A stretch of DNA of 64,000 nucleotides from Euonymus europaeus (taxonomy: Eukaryota > Streptophyta > Magnoliopsida > Celastrales > Celastraceae): positions 16,554,001 to 16,618,000 of the forward strand of contig OY756970.1 of NCBI GenBank assembly GCA_963580455.1, read 5' to 3'. A program made the translations under genes and the position numbers. A model generated the notes under the pieces. The model saw only the letters and a program-made list of their open reading frames with translations. It did no database searches and was not told the DNA's origin. This document shows positions 1 through 12,883 of the stretch, piece after piece; the stretch's first letter is position 1; each line of letters begins with the position of its first letter.

Positions 1-3000
1 TGATCTTCTAATTAACCCGTCTTTGCAAGAGATTTTCCTACGAAACTGTGATTGGTTTGATGGGTCGTTGTTGTATAAGATCGGAAATCAGTGCAAGGAT
101 CTTAGGTAAGCTTGTGTAGTTGTGGTTCTTATTGCTCTAGTTGTGCTTGTAAAGGTTATTACATCTGTGATAGTGCATATTGTTAATTCATTTGCATTAA
201 ACCAATATAGTCGTTTGCGATGCCTATTTTCGTTTCCATTTAAAGCATTGGTGTAATCAGAGGTATTTAATTTTTTCCCATCAGGTCACTCCACCTGGGA
301 TCGGTCGCTGACCAAAGAGGGATGAGGATTCTCGTGACTGATCTCGAGGAATTACTCAATAATTGCACTCAGTTGGAAGTAAGACTCGATTGCAACTACT
401 TAGTTTGTAAATTTTTGATTGAAACTGTTTTAACTCCTCGAGTTTCTTTTTGAGAAATCCATATTTTCAAGTTTAGGCATTGATTAGATCGGCCTTCCAT
501 AAACATTGTAGTCATATTTGATACATCGATCTAAAGAAACTTGGAGTTGCTACAATTTTGGAAAAATTTGTAGTTCATGGTTGATTCCGTAGTTTTTTGT
601 GGTTTGCATTCGTTGAGGCGTTAAAACAGCACTTTGTGACTTTAATGGGGGTATTTAAGGAAAGTTAATGAAACTCTGTTGCCACTTTGTGACCTTGGTG
701 GGGTATTTAAGAACAGTTAATGACACTTTGTCACCTTTTAGGATCTATTATTTTCTACCTATGCCTTTATAATTTTGAGTTTTTCGGATGCTTGAGGTAC
801 ATCTTTCATCATATTGTCATCATCTGGCCTTGTTATAACAGTTTGCTTCTGTATGATGTTGCATTATATATTTCATCAGAGTAATTAGAAATTTAGAATT
901 AAAACTATCATAAACTTTTTAAGATCATTCTTACCTTCTTCATTTTCGGAATGTTTCATTATTCACATATTATTGACATCTTTTATAAGGTGGGCGCTTG
1001 ATCCTATTTGGATAATTGGTATTACATAAGATTTTTATTTTGTGTCCGTATTTCAGTTGTTACTTTTGAATTCGTGTTCGATATTAATATATGCCTAAGC
1101 ATTCATGCATACGTTGTTTTTTCTGTTTGATGGCCAATGAATGCTTAAAGGATGCCAAAAATATTTCCACTTAAAGTATATTAATGCAGGTTTCATGCTT
1201 GTATTAACCTTCAGGAAAGAGGTACTTTGTCAAGGATAGTTTTTTTTGTCTTTTTACGGGTTATCTTATGCAATGGCACCCACTATTTTATTTGGGTCAT
1301 ACGTCTTTCAATTGATTTTACTCTTGCTATAACTTAAATGGAATACGTTGAAGAGCTTCACTCAAAATCATTGCCCTTTCAGATTTAATCAACCAAATGT
1401 TTTTGCTAAAATATTGAAGAAAATGATAGACATTTATGTATTTTCTTCCCTACCTGACCATCCAAATGAAAAATTGGATGATAGATGATGTCTTAATGCA
1501 TTGCATCATTTGCTTAATCAAATTTCAGCCAATTCAAAATGCCAAATCTCTTTAAATCATCTTTGTTGGGTGTTGTTTTTTCTTTTAAAATCTTTTTTGC
1601 GTGTTAAAGTTTTCTAGTTTCTGTGATGTTATGAATCTTTTACTGCACATCATCTATTATCTGTTTTCCTTTCAAATTTTGTTAGGAACTTGTGCTGATG
1701 ATTGATTTATCAGCATTTCACCCTCAGCTTTCTACTAAAATTTGGGCTCCAGCTTCAGATAAACTCACCTCGCTGGAGATCGGCTCTATCGATTCACGGG
1801 CAGTGGTTGAGACACTAAACTCAAATGTGGGACAACAAGGATCCTCATCCAACGTACCATGCATTAAAAAACTGCGTCTCTCAGTAGACCTCATCAGTGA
1901 TGCATTGATTGCTGCTATATCAAATGCTTTTATCTCTTTGACAGATCTTGATCTTCGAGATGCTCCACATTGGCAACCTCAAATTGCATATGGCCTCGCA
2001 AACTCTGGTCTTCAACAAATTGACCAAATCGAATATGACCTGACAAATTCTGGGCTTCGACAACTTAATCGTAATAGGGAACTTCGACACCTCTCCTTAG
2101 TTCGTATTTCAAAGTACAAGAATTCCTCTTTCATGGGAGTTGATGATGTTGGGTTAAATTTTCTGGCTGAAAAGTGCAAAAAATTGGAAAGCATTTGTCT
2201 TGGTGGCTTTACTCATATTACAGATGCGGGTTTTGAAAGAGTATTTCGTTCATGCCCTAAGCTATATAAGTTTAGGGTATTTTTGGGGAACTCTAAATTT
2301 ACTGGTCAGGTGTTTCGTTATCTCTCTGGAAGTTACTTTTCTTTAACTCATGTCAGCTTGAGAAAGTGTAGCTCTTTGACGAACATAGCAATTGTAAATT
2401 TGGTAGAGAAGACAGATCTACGGATTCTAGACTTGAGATGGTGTGAAAGAATTGGGCAGATGGCACTTCGAGCTATTGGTGCCCTTTTAAAGTTGAAGGT
2501 TTTACTACTGGATGGCACTAATATAAGTGACAAGGGATTGTCATTCTTAAGAGGGAGAGTGATAAGTTCATTGGTTTCGTTATCTGTTAGAGGATGTAAA
2601 CAACTTACTGGTAAAGGCATCTCTTACCTATTTGAAGGGTCTTGGAAATTGGAGTTGCAAAGATTGGATATGTCATACATTCCTAAACTTACTGATGATG
2701 GAGTTCTATCAGTTGCAAAATGTCAAGCTCCAATTGCTGTGCTCCGAATTGAAGGGGGTCCACTGATAACTGATATTTCAATTGAAGCACTAGCCCATAG
2801 TCAGTTGCAATTGTTGGATCTCTATAATTCTAGTGGTATTACAGAACTAGCATTTCAGTGGTTCATAACACCCTACTTTCCTAAGCTAAAATTGTTGTGC
2901 TTGTCAGCAAGCACCACACACGAAGAAGGTGTGGAAGCTTTGGCTAAAAATAGACCAAATTTGCAACTGGGATGGTGTGGCTGTGGGAAGAGAGCTAAGG

Positions 3001-3080
3001 CATTGGATCTTTCCGGCACTTTGGACAGCATTGATTTTCGTGATTTTTGTGCTAAAGATCTGGAATGTTTTCCATTATAG
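1..3080 (+). CDS. F-box/LRR-repeat protein, FBL10-like, copy A (5' end outside window)
   Basis: Exons 1-105 (incomplete at its 5' end), 285-378 and 1686-3080, all with GT-AG borders and matching phases. The reading frame is open from base 2 to the TAG at 3078-3080. The protein is a run of leucine-rich repeats of the cysteine-containing type seen in F-box proteins (LESICLGGFTHITDAG, VSLSVRGCKQLT). It closely follows the complete copy at 4321-9431, including the same intron positions, so its F-box exon should lie just outside the window. Proteins of this family act as substrate-recognition subunits of SCF ubiquitin ligases, and the target is unknown. Its C-terminus differs: the frame stops at DLECFPL, where copy B continues into an acidic tail (WNYSDDED). 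It may be a working paralogue or one that is starting to decay. Confidence 0.85.
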
Positions 3081-4320
3081 ATGGAAGGGTTTTAAAGCCA
3101 GCGACTCCTCCACCGCAGAGCTGGTGTAGTAATTTCTAGCACAGTTTTTTTTTTCTTTCAATTTCTAGTATTTACATTTCTTGCTGATTAAGAAAAAAAA
3201 TTAAAGAATATGCACATAATCTTGATTATGGATTTGCTAAGAACTCAGATATTTTGTATGGTTTCCTTGTTTAGTAAATGCGGGGAGAGACCGCAAGACT
3301 TTCTTGTTAAGATTGTTTAATTATCATTTATTATAGCTTTTATAGACGAACATGTGGTCTTGTGGATGTGTTAGAGTTGCAAGGGCAAGCTAGAGGTCAC
3401 AACCTCTCCAGATATTACGTGGGGTAACGTTTACATGCATCGTGCTTGTTCCGGGCCACTGTGCAAGTCTTGTGCACGAAAATTGTTTACTTTATTTGCT
3501 ATGAATTTTGCATATGTACTAGACTGTTCTAGAAGCTTCAGGGAAGTTGATAGCTACTGAGATAATCTGAAGATAGGATAAAGTACAGCATTTCCCTTTC
3601 CTTTTCTTTTAGGTTCTGAACAGCTTTTTGGTATATATATTTGCTATGAGTTAGGCGAATGTTTACGCACTCGCTGACCATTTCAGACCAGATGGATGGT
3701 TCCTAGAGAAGCAGAGAAGTTGGTGCATCTGTTTCTCTTCATGTGTCAGAACATTATCAAATGATATTTCTTTGAGGATGTAATGAACAGGAAAAGTTGT
3801 TGCAAGTCCAGGTTGGTTTGATTTGAGTTTGCTGTCCATTGTCATGATGCTCAAATAATTACTCAAGAGCTCATTAAACTCTTACTAATTAAATGGTAAA
3901 TACACTTTGAAGAAAAGTGAAGTACTCTAATGGTAAAATAAAAGCACTCTCTTTGCAAGATTAAAATGCAGTGAAACTTGTCACCAAAGTTCATCATAAA
4001 TTTGTTCAAGTGGGTGATGTCAAAGCTGCAGAGGCTTTTCTTAAAGCACCGAACAGCATTTTTTGATATAAGAATGTCAATAAAGCTGAAGAATAGGGGT
4101 TTTTCGCAAATAACAGAGAGTTTAGGGGCGTTAAGGTTTTAGTGATTTATTAATTTATTACCTTGCTCGATTCTTCTTTTATTTTTATTATTTATTATTT
4201 TTTTGATAAAAAAATATGAAAAGTGGAAGGAAAAAGAAAGACATCGTCACGATGCTCTGTTACAGATTGTCCAGATAGTTTTAAGATCCAGATTGAGGAG
4301 AAAGAGAGATACATAGAGAG

Positions 4321-7300
4321 ATGTCCAACAGCGAAGACAGAAGTGGTGAGGCTGGGGTGGAGCAGTTGCCGTCTGCGGTGCTCGCCACCATAATGACGAA
4401 CCTCGATGTGGGTTCCATCTGCTCGATGGCGTCCACGTGCAAGACCTGCAAGGCCTGCGCTTCCCACATCCTCTCTTTTCTCCCCAACTTCAATCTCCTT
4501 GTAAGCCCTCCCTTTATTTTCAATAACAATCTTAGTTTTTGGGTAATTGAAGACCTTTATGGTCTTTTGCCCCTGTTTGATTCCAAGAAATACGCATAGT
4601 TTATGTAGTTTTGTTTGGTCCCCTGTTGATGTATAGAATCATGTGGGTGAAGTCTGTAGAGAGTGAGAATATAGCTTACTTTCTATTGTTCATGGATAAT
4701 TTTCTCTCTTATTTTAGTTTATTTTGGGGAAGTTCTTCATATCTGAAGTTTGAATCATTTCGTAATCTCTTGGAGAGAGTATCTAAGATTTGGCCTTTCC
4801 TTTTGGTTTTTCACTCTGTATTTATTTCTGGGCTTCCAAAATGCGAAATTTTGTTAATTAATATATTCAAATCTTAGCTTTAATTTGTTATCAGTAAAGC
4901 ATGCATCTATTTGATGATGAAGATATAATGCTGAGTACTGACTGACTTTGAATATTGATAGGTCTATTGGCGTCATTAGTATCTCAAAGAAAAACCCAAG
5001 TTGAATACCAATGTTTTAAAAACTAGCTTCACAAAATATGGAAAGTTCAGTTCTCATATTTAGTTTCTTAGCAACTAATTAACAAAATGTTAGTCGGGCT
5101 TTGGAATTTAATTCATTTCTTTCTACAGGACATTGCGCTAACTACAGACTTGTTGAGGCCTTTGTTGCCGCCAAATCCTCATCTAAGGAGCTTGAAGGTT
5201 GATTGCAATCGGCTGGATGATTCTTCCATTGATCTTCTAATACGACCTTCTTTGCATGAGCTTAGCCTTCGAAATTGTATGGATTTCAGTGGGAAACTGC
5301 TATCTGAAATTGGACGACGATGCACTGATCTGAGGTGATCTTTTTTGCTATATGCTTATAACTTATAAGCCTTATTTTGTGCTAAAACTTATATTTTATT
5401 GACCTTGAATTCATAGGCATTAACTTCATAGTATAGCATTAATCTTTTATGTGTGCCATTTCTTATCTGCTTAAATCATTGTTGTTATCGATTTTGTATT
5501 CAAAATTCTCATCAGGTCTCTCTGCCTGGGATCAGTAGCTGAGAAAAGAGGGCGGATTATTGATATATCTGATCTGGAGGAGTTAATCAGTCGTTGCACT
5601 CAGTTAGAAGTAAGGCTTTCTTGCAAGGCCAGTTTGTTAAATATAGAATAACAGCAGCTGTATGGTATAAGAAGTGATCATAAAGCTTCTTATGCTGCAT
5701 CTCTTTTGAGGGATTCTTCTTTTTAAATTTAGGCATTGACTAGAATTTTTCCCAAAAAGAAATAATTTTTTTCACGAAAAAGAATCTTGGAGTTGGGGCC
5801 AGTCAAGAATATTTTATATTTATGGATACTTGGGGTACTGTTGGCAGTTAAATTTTCCTACCAGTGAAACAACTCTTGTAACCATTAGGTAGTTTCATAG
5901 TAGAAGTCTGTCTATGTGGTGCTAATTACTCCAAATTTTCATTAAATCTTGGTGACACTTGAATCGCATTTAAGAATTGCCTTTTGCAGTAGATTTTTTG
6001 CTACTATTTATAGTTATGCATTAATCATCTTAAATTTTATTGCATAAAGGTAAACAACTCCATGCACAAGGGCTCCCATAGTGGACGGAGTTAGGCACGG
6101 GCAGGATGTGCACACTATACAGACGTTATCCTCACATAATATGTGCAAAGAGCCAGAGACTGTTTATACTTTGTATGAATTGAACTTGTGATCTCTAGGT
6201 TGCATATTTGCAAACTCTAACACTGGGTCGCCTTGAGTTTTATTGCATACTTAAAAAATATTTGTTCATAATCATTGTCATCATATGGGTTTTAGTTTAT
6301 TTCCTTGAGTTAACTTTCTGTCTGTCTAGACAGTAAATATTCAAATTTTTAAAAAGTGTTTAGGTCATTCTAAGAGCCTTATTTCACAGTATTTGCACTT
6401 TCTTGTTTGTTTCACAGCTCAGTTACTCACAAGGACTTTACAGCACACTCTTGGCTCATGGACACATCGTTTGTAGCAATTTTGGATTCTCTAATCTTTC
6501 TGGCATATTTGATGAATATTAAATTTTTTCGGACCAAATTTGCTTAGCCCCCCACTGACATACAGGAATCTAGCATCATGTATTGGTTGATTTGGTGATG
6601 AAGTGCCATGCTGCTCACTTACCCTTTGTGAACCTTTCGTCAGTTAGTTTGGCATCAACTTTGTCACTCTTTTAACATGTTGAATATGCGCATCAGTCCA
6701 CAACATAACTTACATAATACAATGTCAATGGTACAAACCTTAATTGCATTTGGCTACACAATATACCAACCTATAAGGAAAAATATGCTTTTTTTATGTT
6801 AAATTTTCCTTTTGGAACCGTCCGTGTATTTGGTTTCTCTCTTGATTATATTGAATTAGATTTTATTTCTCGTCTGGAAAGATATATATGTGCTTGAGCA
6901 TGCATGCATTGTTTTCTACTTGATGACTAAAGAATGCATAGAGGATGCCCAAAGGATGTTCTTGTGAATAATGTTTGACTCTAAATTTTTAAATTTATTA
7001 TCCCTTCAGGCATATAAGTAAAAAAATACGGTATTTCATTATGTGATAGGTGTTAGTTATTTTTGTGGTCTGTGTTTGTCTCTTTATAATCATCTAGTAC
7101 ATTTGCTATGATTGGAGGATTTGGTTTTATCTATAATCATGTAGCCCATCACACACTTTTGATATAAAGGCTTGGATAATGACAATGACTTCCATCTTAG
7201 CATTGAATAGGATTTTTGCATGAACATACATGCATGTTTTTTTTTCCTGATAATTAATGATAGAAAATCCAAAAAAAAAATCGGCATGAAGAATATTGAC

Positions 7301-9431
7301 ACCAATTTTCCTTTAACTAACCTTCAGGCTTCAAAGCAATAAATTGATATTTCTTAGGGTAAACTACTAAACTTTTTGTCGATTGACTAACCTTCAGGCT
7401 TCGAAGGAATAAAGTGATATTTCTTAGGGTAAGCTGGTAAACTTTTCGCTCCAAATGTGTATCAACTTTATTTTAAATTTTTAATGACTTAAATGGAATA
7501 GATTAAAGCTTTCTAAATTTCATACAAACATTATTGCCTTTTTTTAAAAAAAAATATTTAATTTGTGACCAATCCCAAAGTTTCTTTTTTTCGTATTCTT
7601 TTCTTTCCAAACATAGTGAAAACAGCCTTTCTTTGTGTTTGGGTGTGAAAACGGAAAAAAAAAGGTTTGTGACACTGACACAAGACTCCGACAAGCACAA
7701 ATATTTGCTTAATAATTCGTCAATTTTTTTTTAAAATTGAACGGCATTTTATGCAGTTATTTTTCTCCTTGACCCTTTAAATACTAATGTGGATGCTAGT
7801 TGATGTTTTAAAGCATTGCAGCATTTTTGTTAACGAAATTTTCCTTAAATTTGGATGGCAGATATGTTTTGAGTTGTCTTTTCTGTGTTTTCTTGTGCTA
7901 TTTTTGCTGTTTACAATTCGTAGAACTGGAATCTTTATTGTAATATTTTGGATTTGTCTATTCCACATTTCCACTTCACTTAATTTTTTGTAAATTTTAA
8001 TTGTTGTAGGCACTGGTATTGATGTTTGATTTCTCATTATTGGACACACATCTTTCTGCGCAAGTTTGGGCTCCGGCTTCAGATAAACTTGTTTCTCTTG
8101 AGATTGGCCATGTCTCTTCAATAGCAGTGACTGAAATGCTAAGCCCAGATATAGGACCTGTTCGATCCGCATCCATTCTGCCATGCCTTCAGAAGTTGTG
8201 TATTTCAGTAGACTATATTACTGATGCTATGGTTGGAACAATATCAGAGGTTCTCATCTCCTTGACACACTTGGATCTTAGAGATGCTCCTTCCATGGAA
8301 CCACCAGTTGCATTTGACCTCACCAATGCTGGCGTGAGGCAGATTAATCGGCATGGGAAATTGAAACACCTTTCATTAGTTCGGAGTCAGGAGTTCCTTA
8401 ATACTACTACCTATTTCAACCATGTTAATGATATCGGTTTCCTCCTAATGGCTGACAAGTGTGCCATCTTGGAGAGTATATGTCTTGGTGGCTTTTCCCG
8501 TGTTACTGATACGGGGTTCAAAACGTTATTGCATTCTTGCTCTAAATTATACAAGTTTAGGGTGTTCCGCGGAATCCAATTAACTGATCTGGTGTTTCAT
8601 GATATCTCTGCGACTTCTCTTTCTTTAACTCACGTCAGCTTGAGATGTTGCCGTCTTATGAGCAACCATGCAATTGCCAATTTGGTATCCAACATGGATT
8701 TGAAAGTTCTGGACTTGAGATCATCCAAAAACATTGGGGATGAAGCCCTCCGAGCCATTGCCGTTCTTCCAACATTGAAGATTTTGCTACTGGATGGCAC
8801 TGATATAAGTGATGTGGGATTGTCCTTCTTAAGAGGGGGAGTTATAAGTTCGTTGGTTTCATTGTCAGTCAGAGGCTGCAAAAGGCTTACAGATAGATGC
8901 ATCCCTGCATTATTTGATGGATCTTCTGAATTGGGGTTACAAGAATTAGACCTATCCAATATACCTAATCTCTCTGATGATGGACTTCTGTCTTTAGCAA
9001 GATGTCGAGTTCCGATTACCACTCTCCGGCTGCGAAGGTGTCGACTCATAGGTGACGTATCAGTGATGGCATTGGCCTCAATGCAGATTGATGAAGGCAG
9101 TTGGCAAGGTAGCAGCTTGAGATTGTTGGATCTATACGAATGTGGTGGTATTACACAACTAGCATTCCGGTGGTTAAAGAAGCCTTACTTTCCGAGATTA
9201 AGATGGTTGGGAGTGACTGGAAGTATAAATAGAGATATTGTGGATGCTTTAGCTAGGAATAGACCATTCTTGCATGTAGCTTGCCGTGGTGAGGAGTTGG
9301 GAGCTGACATATTGGATCAGTCAGATGCCATAGGTAGGCATGATCATTTTGAAGGTGATGAACTTGTGCAGTGGATCCTTGATGGATGGAATTATAGCGA
9401 TGATGAAGATATTATGGATGCTGAGAACTAG
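4321..9431 (+). CDS. FBL10: F-box/LRR-repeat protein, FBL10-like, copy B (complete)
   Basis: Exons 4321-4500, 5129-5334, 5516-5609 and 8010-9431; all borders are GT-AG and the phases join to 633 residues. Arabidopsis FBL10 (At2g17020) is of similar size. Residues about 14-55 form an F-box (VEQLPSAVLATIMTNLDVGSIC...), which binds SKP1. The rest is leucine-rich repeats with conserved Cys/Asn positions (LESICLGGFSRVTDTG, LVSLSVRGCKRLTDR). The C-terminus is acidic (GWNYSDDEDIMDAEN). The likely role is target recognition in an SCF E3 ligase; the substrate cannot be read from sequence. Intron 3 is 2.4 kb and holds a SINE relic and a local duplication. The symbol rests on overall resemblance, not on a search. 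Confidence 0.88.
6062..6240 (-). mobile_element. Decayed tRNA-derived SINE (Au/TS-like) in intron 3 of FBL10-like copy B
   Basis: Read on the minus strand, the stretch starts with a tRNA-like head (GACCCAGTGTTAGAG) and has a box B match GTTCAATTC (plus strand 6177-6185). Order and wording (TTGCAAATATGCAACC, then a GGAGCC-type end) recall the Au/TS SINE family of flowering plants. It has many substitutions and no clear target duplication. The family name is from memory of the consensus. Confidence 0.55.
7316..7446. repeat. Two-copy 70-bp tandem duplication within intron 3 of FBL10-like copy B
   Basis: The phrase ACTAACCTTCAGGCTTC and its continuation through TTTCTTAGGGTAA occur at about 7316-7376 and again at 7386-7446, a period of 70 bp with few differences. 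Confidence 0.8.
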
Positions 9432-12230
9432 GGAGAAGTTATGGACCAATAACTTGAAACACACTCATTTTCTTATGAAGTTATTTGTTGTTTTTTAAAG
9501 ATGCTGGTTGTTGTGAATCTTGATTTGAACTTCTTGCAGCATACATTCACCCATTCTGTCGTCTCTGCCTTTTCCTGCTTCACTGAATATAGACATTACT
9601 GGTTTAAATTGAAGCACGAAGATATTGTCGGTCAGTCGAAGCTGCGAGAGCAGAGTTGCGTACACTAGGTTACTTCAGCATCTAGTGATCCTTAAATCAT
9701 GACCTGTCTTGGGATTGTGTTGCTCAGTTTGATATGGTGTTATGGGTTTAAGCTATGAAAATAGTCATTAACTTTTTTTCTTTTTTGAACAAGGAATGGG
9801 GTGGGGGTTTCGACTAGAAGTTTGGGATTATAAACGATTTAACTTGTCAACTGAGCTTCTCGGATTTCATTATTAACTTGTTGCATTTGATGATCCTTTA
9901 TTTAGTCTGAATTGCCTAAATCTAAAAGAAAACACATTTCAAATGGAGAAATCTGTAATTTTTGTTTGCATTAAATTGGAACTGAGCATCGTTGAACTAG
10001 AAGCCCATGGGCCCTCAAATTGGAATTTACCGCCGCCTGTGGGACCCATCTTTAGATATGCAAAGCACACCAGGTAAGGGGAGGGGAGGGGAGGGGACGG
10101 GAGGGTAAAACTGCTATATTTTGTCTTTTGACTTTGAGTTCCAAGCTTGCTTGGAGATATATTAACTTATTATTTAATTAACAATAAACATGATGAACGC
10201 AGCAGACAAACAGCATATCCACTTCTACTCTGTGTATGGATAAGAGTGTTTATATTTTATATCTTTAATAAAACGTGGGAATTTGGGGTATCCTATAACA
10301 AGCCACAAGGCTCAGTTTGGCTGGCAGGAATTATTGTCCTTTCGTTACCTCCAAAGGCCACCTCATTAATTAAGTCAACAGTCTACAACTCTTATCTTTA
10401 TAAATTATTTTAATAATTATAAATTGAATCAATTCAGTCCTCTTCGCAATTCCATGCATGTCACATGCAGGCGCGTAGATGTGGAGGCTTGTTTTATGGA
10501 TTAGTTCCATAAAACCGTCAAAATTCAATATGTTTTGCCACTTATCAACAAGCTTTTGGCCAAGTAAGGATTCAAACAGGTTTATCTCAAACCGACACCA
10601 TAAATTGATATTCTATGTCAAAAGATCGCATAAATTCATCAATAATTTCATTCACACGTTCTTCCTCAACGAAGATCAACGAAGAGAGCTAACTAAATTG
10701 ACAATAATTAAATAAATTAACGTGTGTCGTGGATGTGATTTGGACATTAATAAACAAAGCAAGGACAAGAGGGAGGAGAAAAGTTAGAGTTTATTTTTAG
10801 TTGAACTCTTAGGCTATGATTGATAGAGGAGTTGAGAGAGATTCATAAAAATGTTAATCCTTACTTGGTATGGGAGTGGTTGAGAGCTTTTAATGTGAGC
10901 GAACATCTCTCAACTCTTCATTTTGAGGGATTGAGAAAATGGATGTTGGAAGGGGTTCATGAACACCCTTCCAAACACCTTGAGGTATTCGTGTCAAGTA
11001 AGGGGTTCGAATAAGTGAACCCCTCCCCCATGCAAGACCTTAGTGTATTGAAGATTTTGGACAGAACTAATGAGTTGGATAATAATAAAAAAAATTGGTG
11101 CTCCGGATCGATCTCTCATGCTCAAAACGCTTGCTTTGACTACCTTACCCAAGGATCATCAACCTTGGTCATTCAACTAATCCAAATGTTACAACTGCTC
11201 AAAATGTTACAACTGCTCAAAATGTTACGCACAACATAAAATATTGAAGAAATCTTAAATGATAATCTAATCTCAACTATCGATCACTTTAAATGATAAT
11301 TTAATCGGTGAAAATGTGTGTGCGCGAATTTAATAACTCAGAGTTTATGAATTTGTTACATAAGACCGTCTAAATTCAATATGTTTTGCATTATAGATGT
11401 TTGGGTGAGTAGGGATTCAACTACGAACTCGAAACCTTTAAGAAAAAAACACTACGGGAGCTCGAAATTCTTCTAAAAAGACACACTACGTACTCGAAAT
11501 GTTACGCATTTTCTGATAACATAAAATATTAAAAAAAAATCTTAAATGATAATCTAATGTCAACTCTCACATCACAAAGTAGATGAACCTTGTTTTTTTA
11601 ACAAGCTTTTTCTTCTTTCGGTGGCTGTGGTGCAGGCAGGGTGAGGGGTTGAGTCACTAATGTGTATACAAGATAGATGTAATAGCAACAAAAACGCTCC
11701 ATGGTGGACTTTTATTGGGGCATGGAAAATGTATGTGGATGAGTAATTTGTTGATGTGGTTCGGTTAACAAAATGCATTGATACAAAGATGTAAATCTGC
11801 AAATTTTATTTTCATAATAGAGATGAAATCTAATATTAATTTTAATGTAAAATATGAATGGGTATGATATGAGACCACAAATGGAGTCAACATGTGGCAT
11901 GCGCTTTGTCATCATGCCTCATGTTGATCCTGACAAATTTGGGCAATTAAAAGTGCGCCATTGGAGTGCACTTTCCGATGTCTCATTAAAAAGGATAATA
12001 AAAGCCTCCTCATGTCCTATTAAAAATGCAGCAAATTATTAAGGAAACTTGTCCATTATAAGTACTCTTATTCTTACTTTTTCCATTGTGAAATATATTA
12101 TTAAAGAAAATTAGTATCAACTACAATTAAGCGTACATAAAATATGTCATTTAATTATATTGTGTAATCAAATCCAATTACCCTTAACTAAAATAAACAT
12201 CGTTACTTTTAAGTAGTTGGATATAATTAT
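9432..12230. other. Gene-free stretch downstream of the F-box genes
   Basis: This holds the 3' end of FBL10-like copy B and then AT-rich sequence. I see a G-rich pentamer run (10077-10106), a motif TTCAATATGTTTTGC repeated at about 10523 and 11369 within similar surroundings, and an 18-bp unit (AAAATGTTACAACTGCTC) repeated near 11186-11226. No open frame looks like a protein I know. Confidence 0.6.
10077..10106. repeat. (AGGGG)n microsatellite
   Basis: Four uninterrupted GGGGA-type units followed by two imperfect ones. Confidence 0.8.
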
Positions 12231-12883
12231 GGGTGCGTTTGTTTCAGATTTCGCACAACTTAAAGTTGTGGGATCAATATAAAATGTTGTGTCAATCAAA
12301 CGACACATTTTGTTGATAGCTTAAAGTTATGGGTCCCACAGTTTTAAGTTGTGCAACATGAAATGTTGTCATCTCATAGACTTTCAGAGCTTAAAATTGT
12401 GGAACCCATAATATTTTACAACCACATTACATAATTGTCCATTCATATATTAAAAGTTTTCAATTACTTTTTTTTAATTTTATCTACAAAATTAATCTAA
12501 CAAAAAAATAAATCAAACACCTCATGACAATTTATACAATTTAAAGATGTGGACTCCGCAACTTTTTACACAATATAAACCAACATGGGTTGGTGTGAGT
12601 GATTTTGGCGCTTTCATCCCTTAAGAGAGGTTGGGGGTTCGATCCTCACTCTCGTATGGAGTATCCTGTTGGCTAGCACTTTACCTATTAATTGGGCCGA
12701 CATGGTGCGAGTGGGGATTAATCTGGGAGTGGTACGGGCTTAAAGGAGTTGCCCACAGTTGGGGCCCACCCAGGACACCTCGTGAAAGATTAAAAAAAAA
12801 TTACACAACATTTTTCATAGCTTTAAGTACAACATTTTTGACAACTTTAAGCTATGAAATACAATTATAAAACAAATAAACCC
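12231..12883. mobile_element. MITE-like element with short terminal inverted repeats, carrying a nested SINE
   Basis: The left end reads GGGTGCGTTTGTTTC and the right end, reverse-complemented, reads GGGTTTATTTGTTTT: 15-bp imperfect inverted repeats of the form common in plant DNA-transposon MITEs. The interior repeats variants of CACAACTTAAAGTTGTGGG, itself a near-palindrome. Without the inserted SINE the element is about 420 bp. Flanking bases do not give a clean target duplication, so the superfamily (hAT or PIF/Harbinger) is open. Confidence 0.6.
12574..12800 (+). mobile_element. tRNA-derived SINE inserted in the MITE
   Basis: An RNA polymerase III box A (TGGTGTGAGTG, 12591-12601, one mismatch to consensus) and box B (GGTTCGATCC, 12637-12646) are properly spaced. 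The element ends in a 9-A tail (12792-12800). An exact 8-bp target-site duplication, TTACACAA, flanks it at 12566-12573 and 12801-12808. The exact duplication suggests a fairly recent insertion. Its family is not recognised. Confidence 0.82.

Noticed and set aside
8630..9049. 139-codon minus-strand frame
   Set aside because: Antisense shadow of the FBL10-like LRR exon.
12574..12660. A tRNA gene
   Set aside because: Pol III boxes are present but the cloverleaf cannot be drawn; the A tail and target duplication mark it as a SINE.
12631..12870. 79-codon plus-strand frame
   Set aside because: It runs through the SINE and out into the MITE; chance frame.
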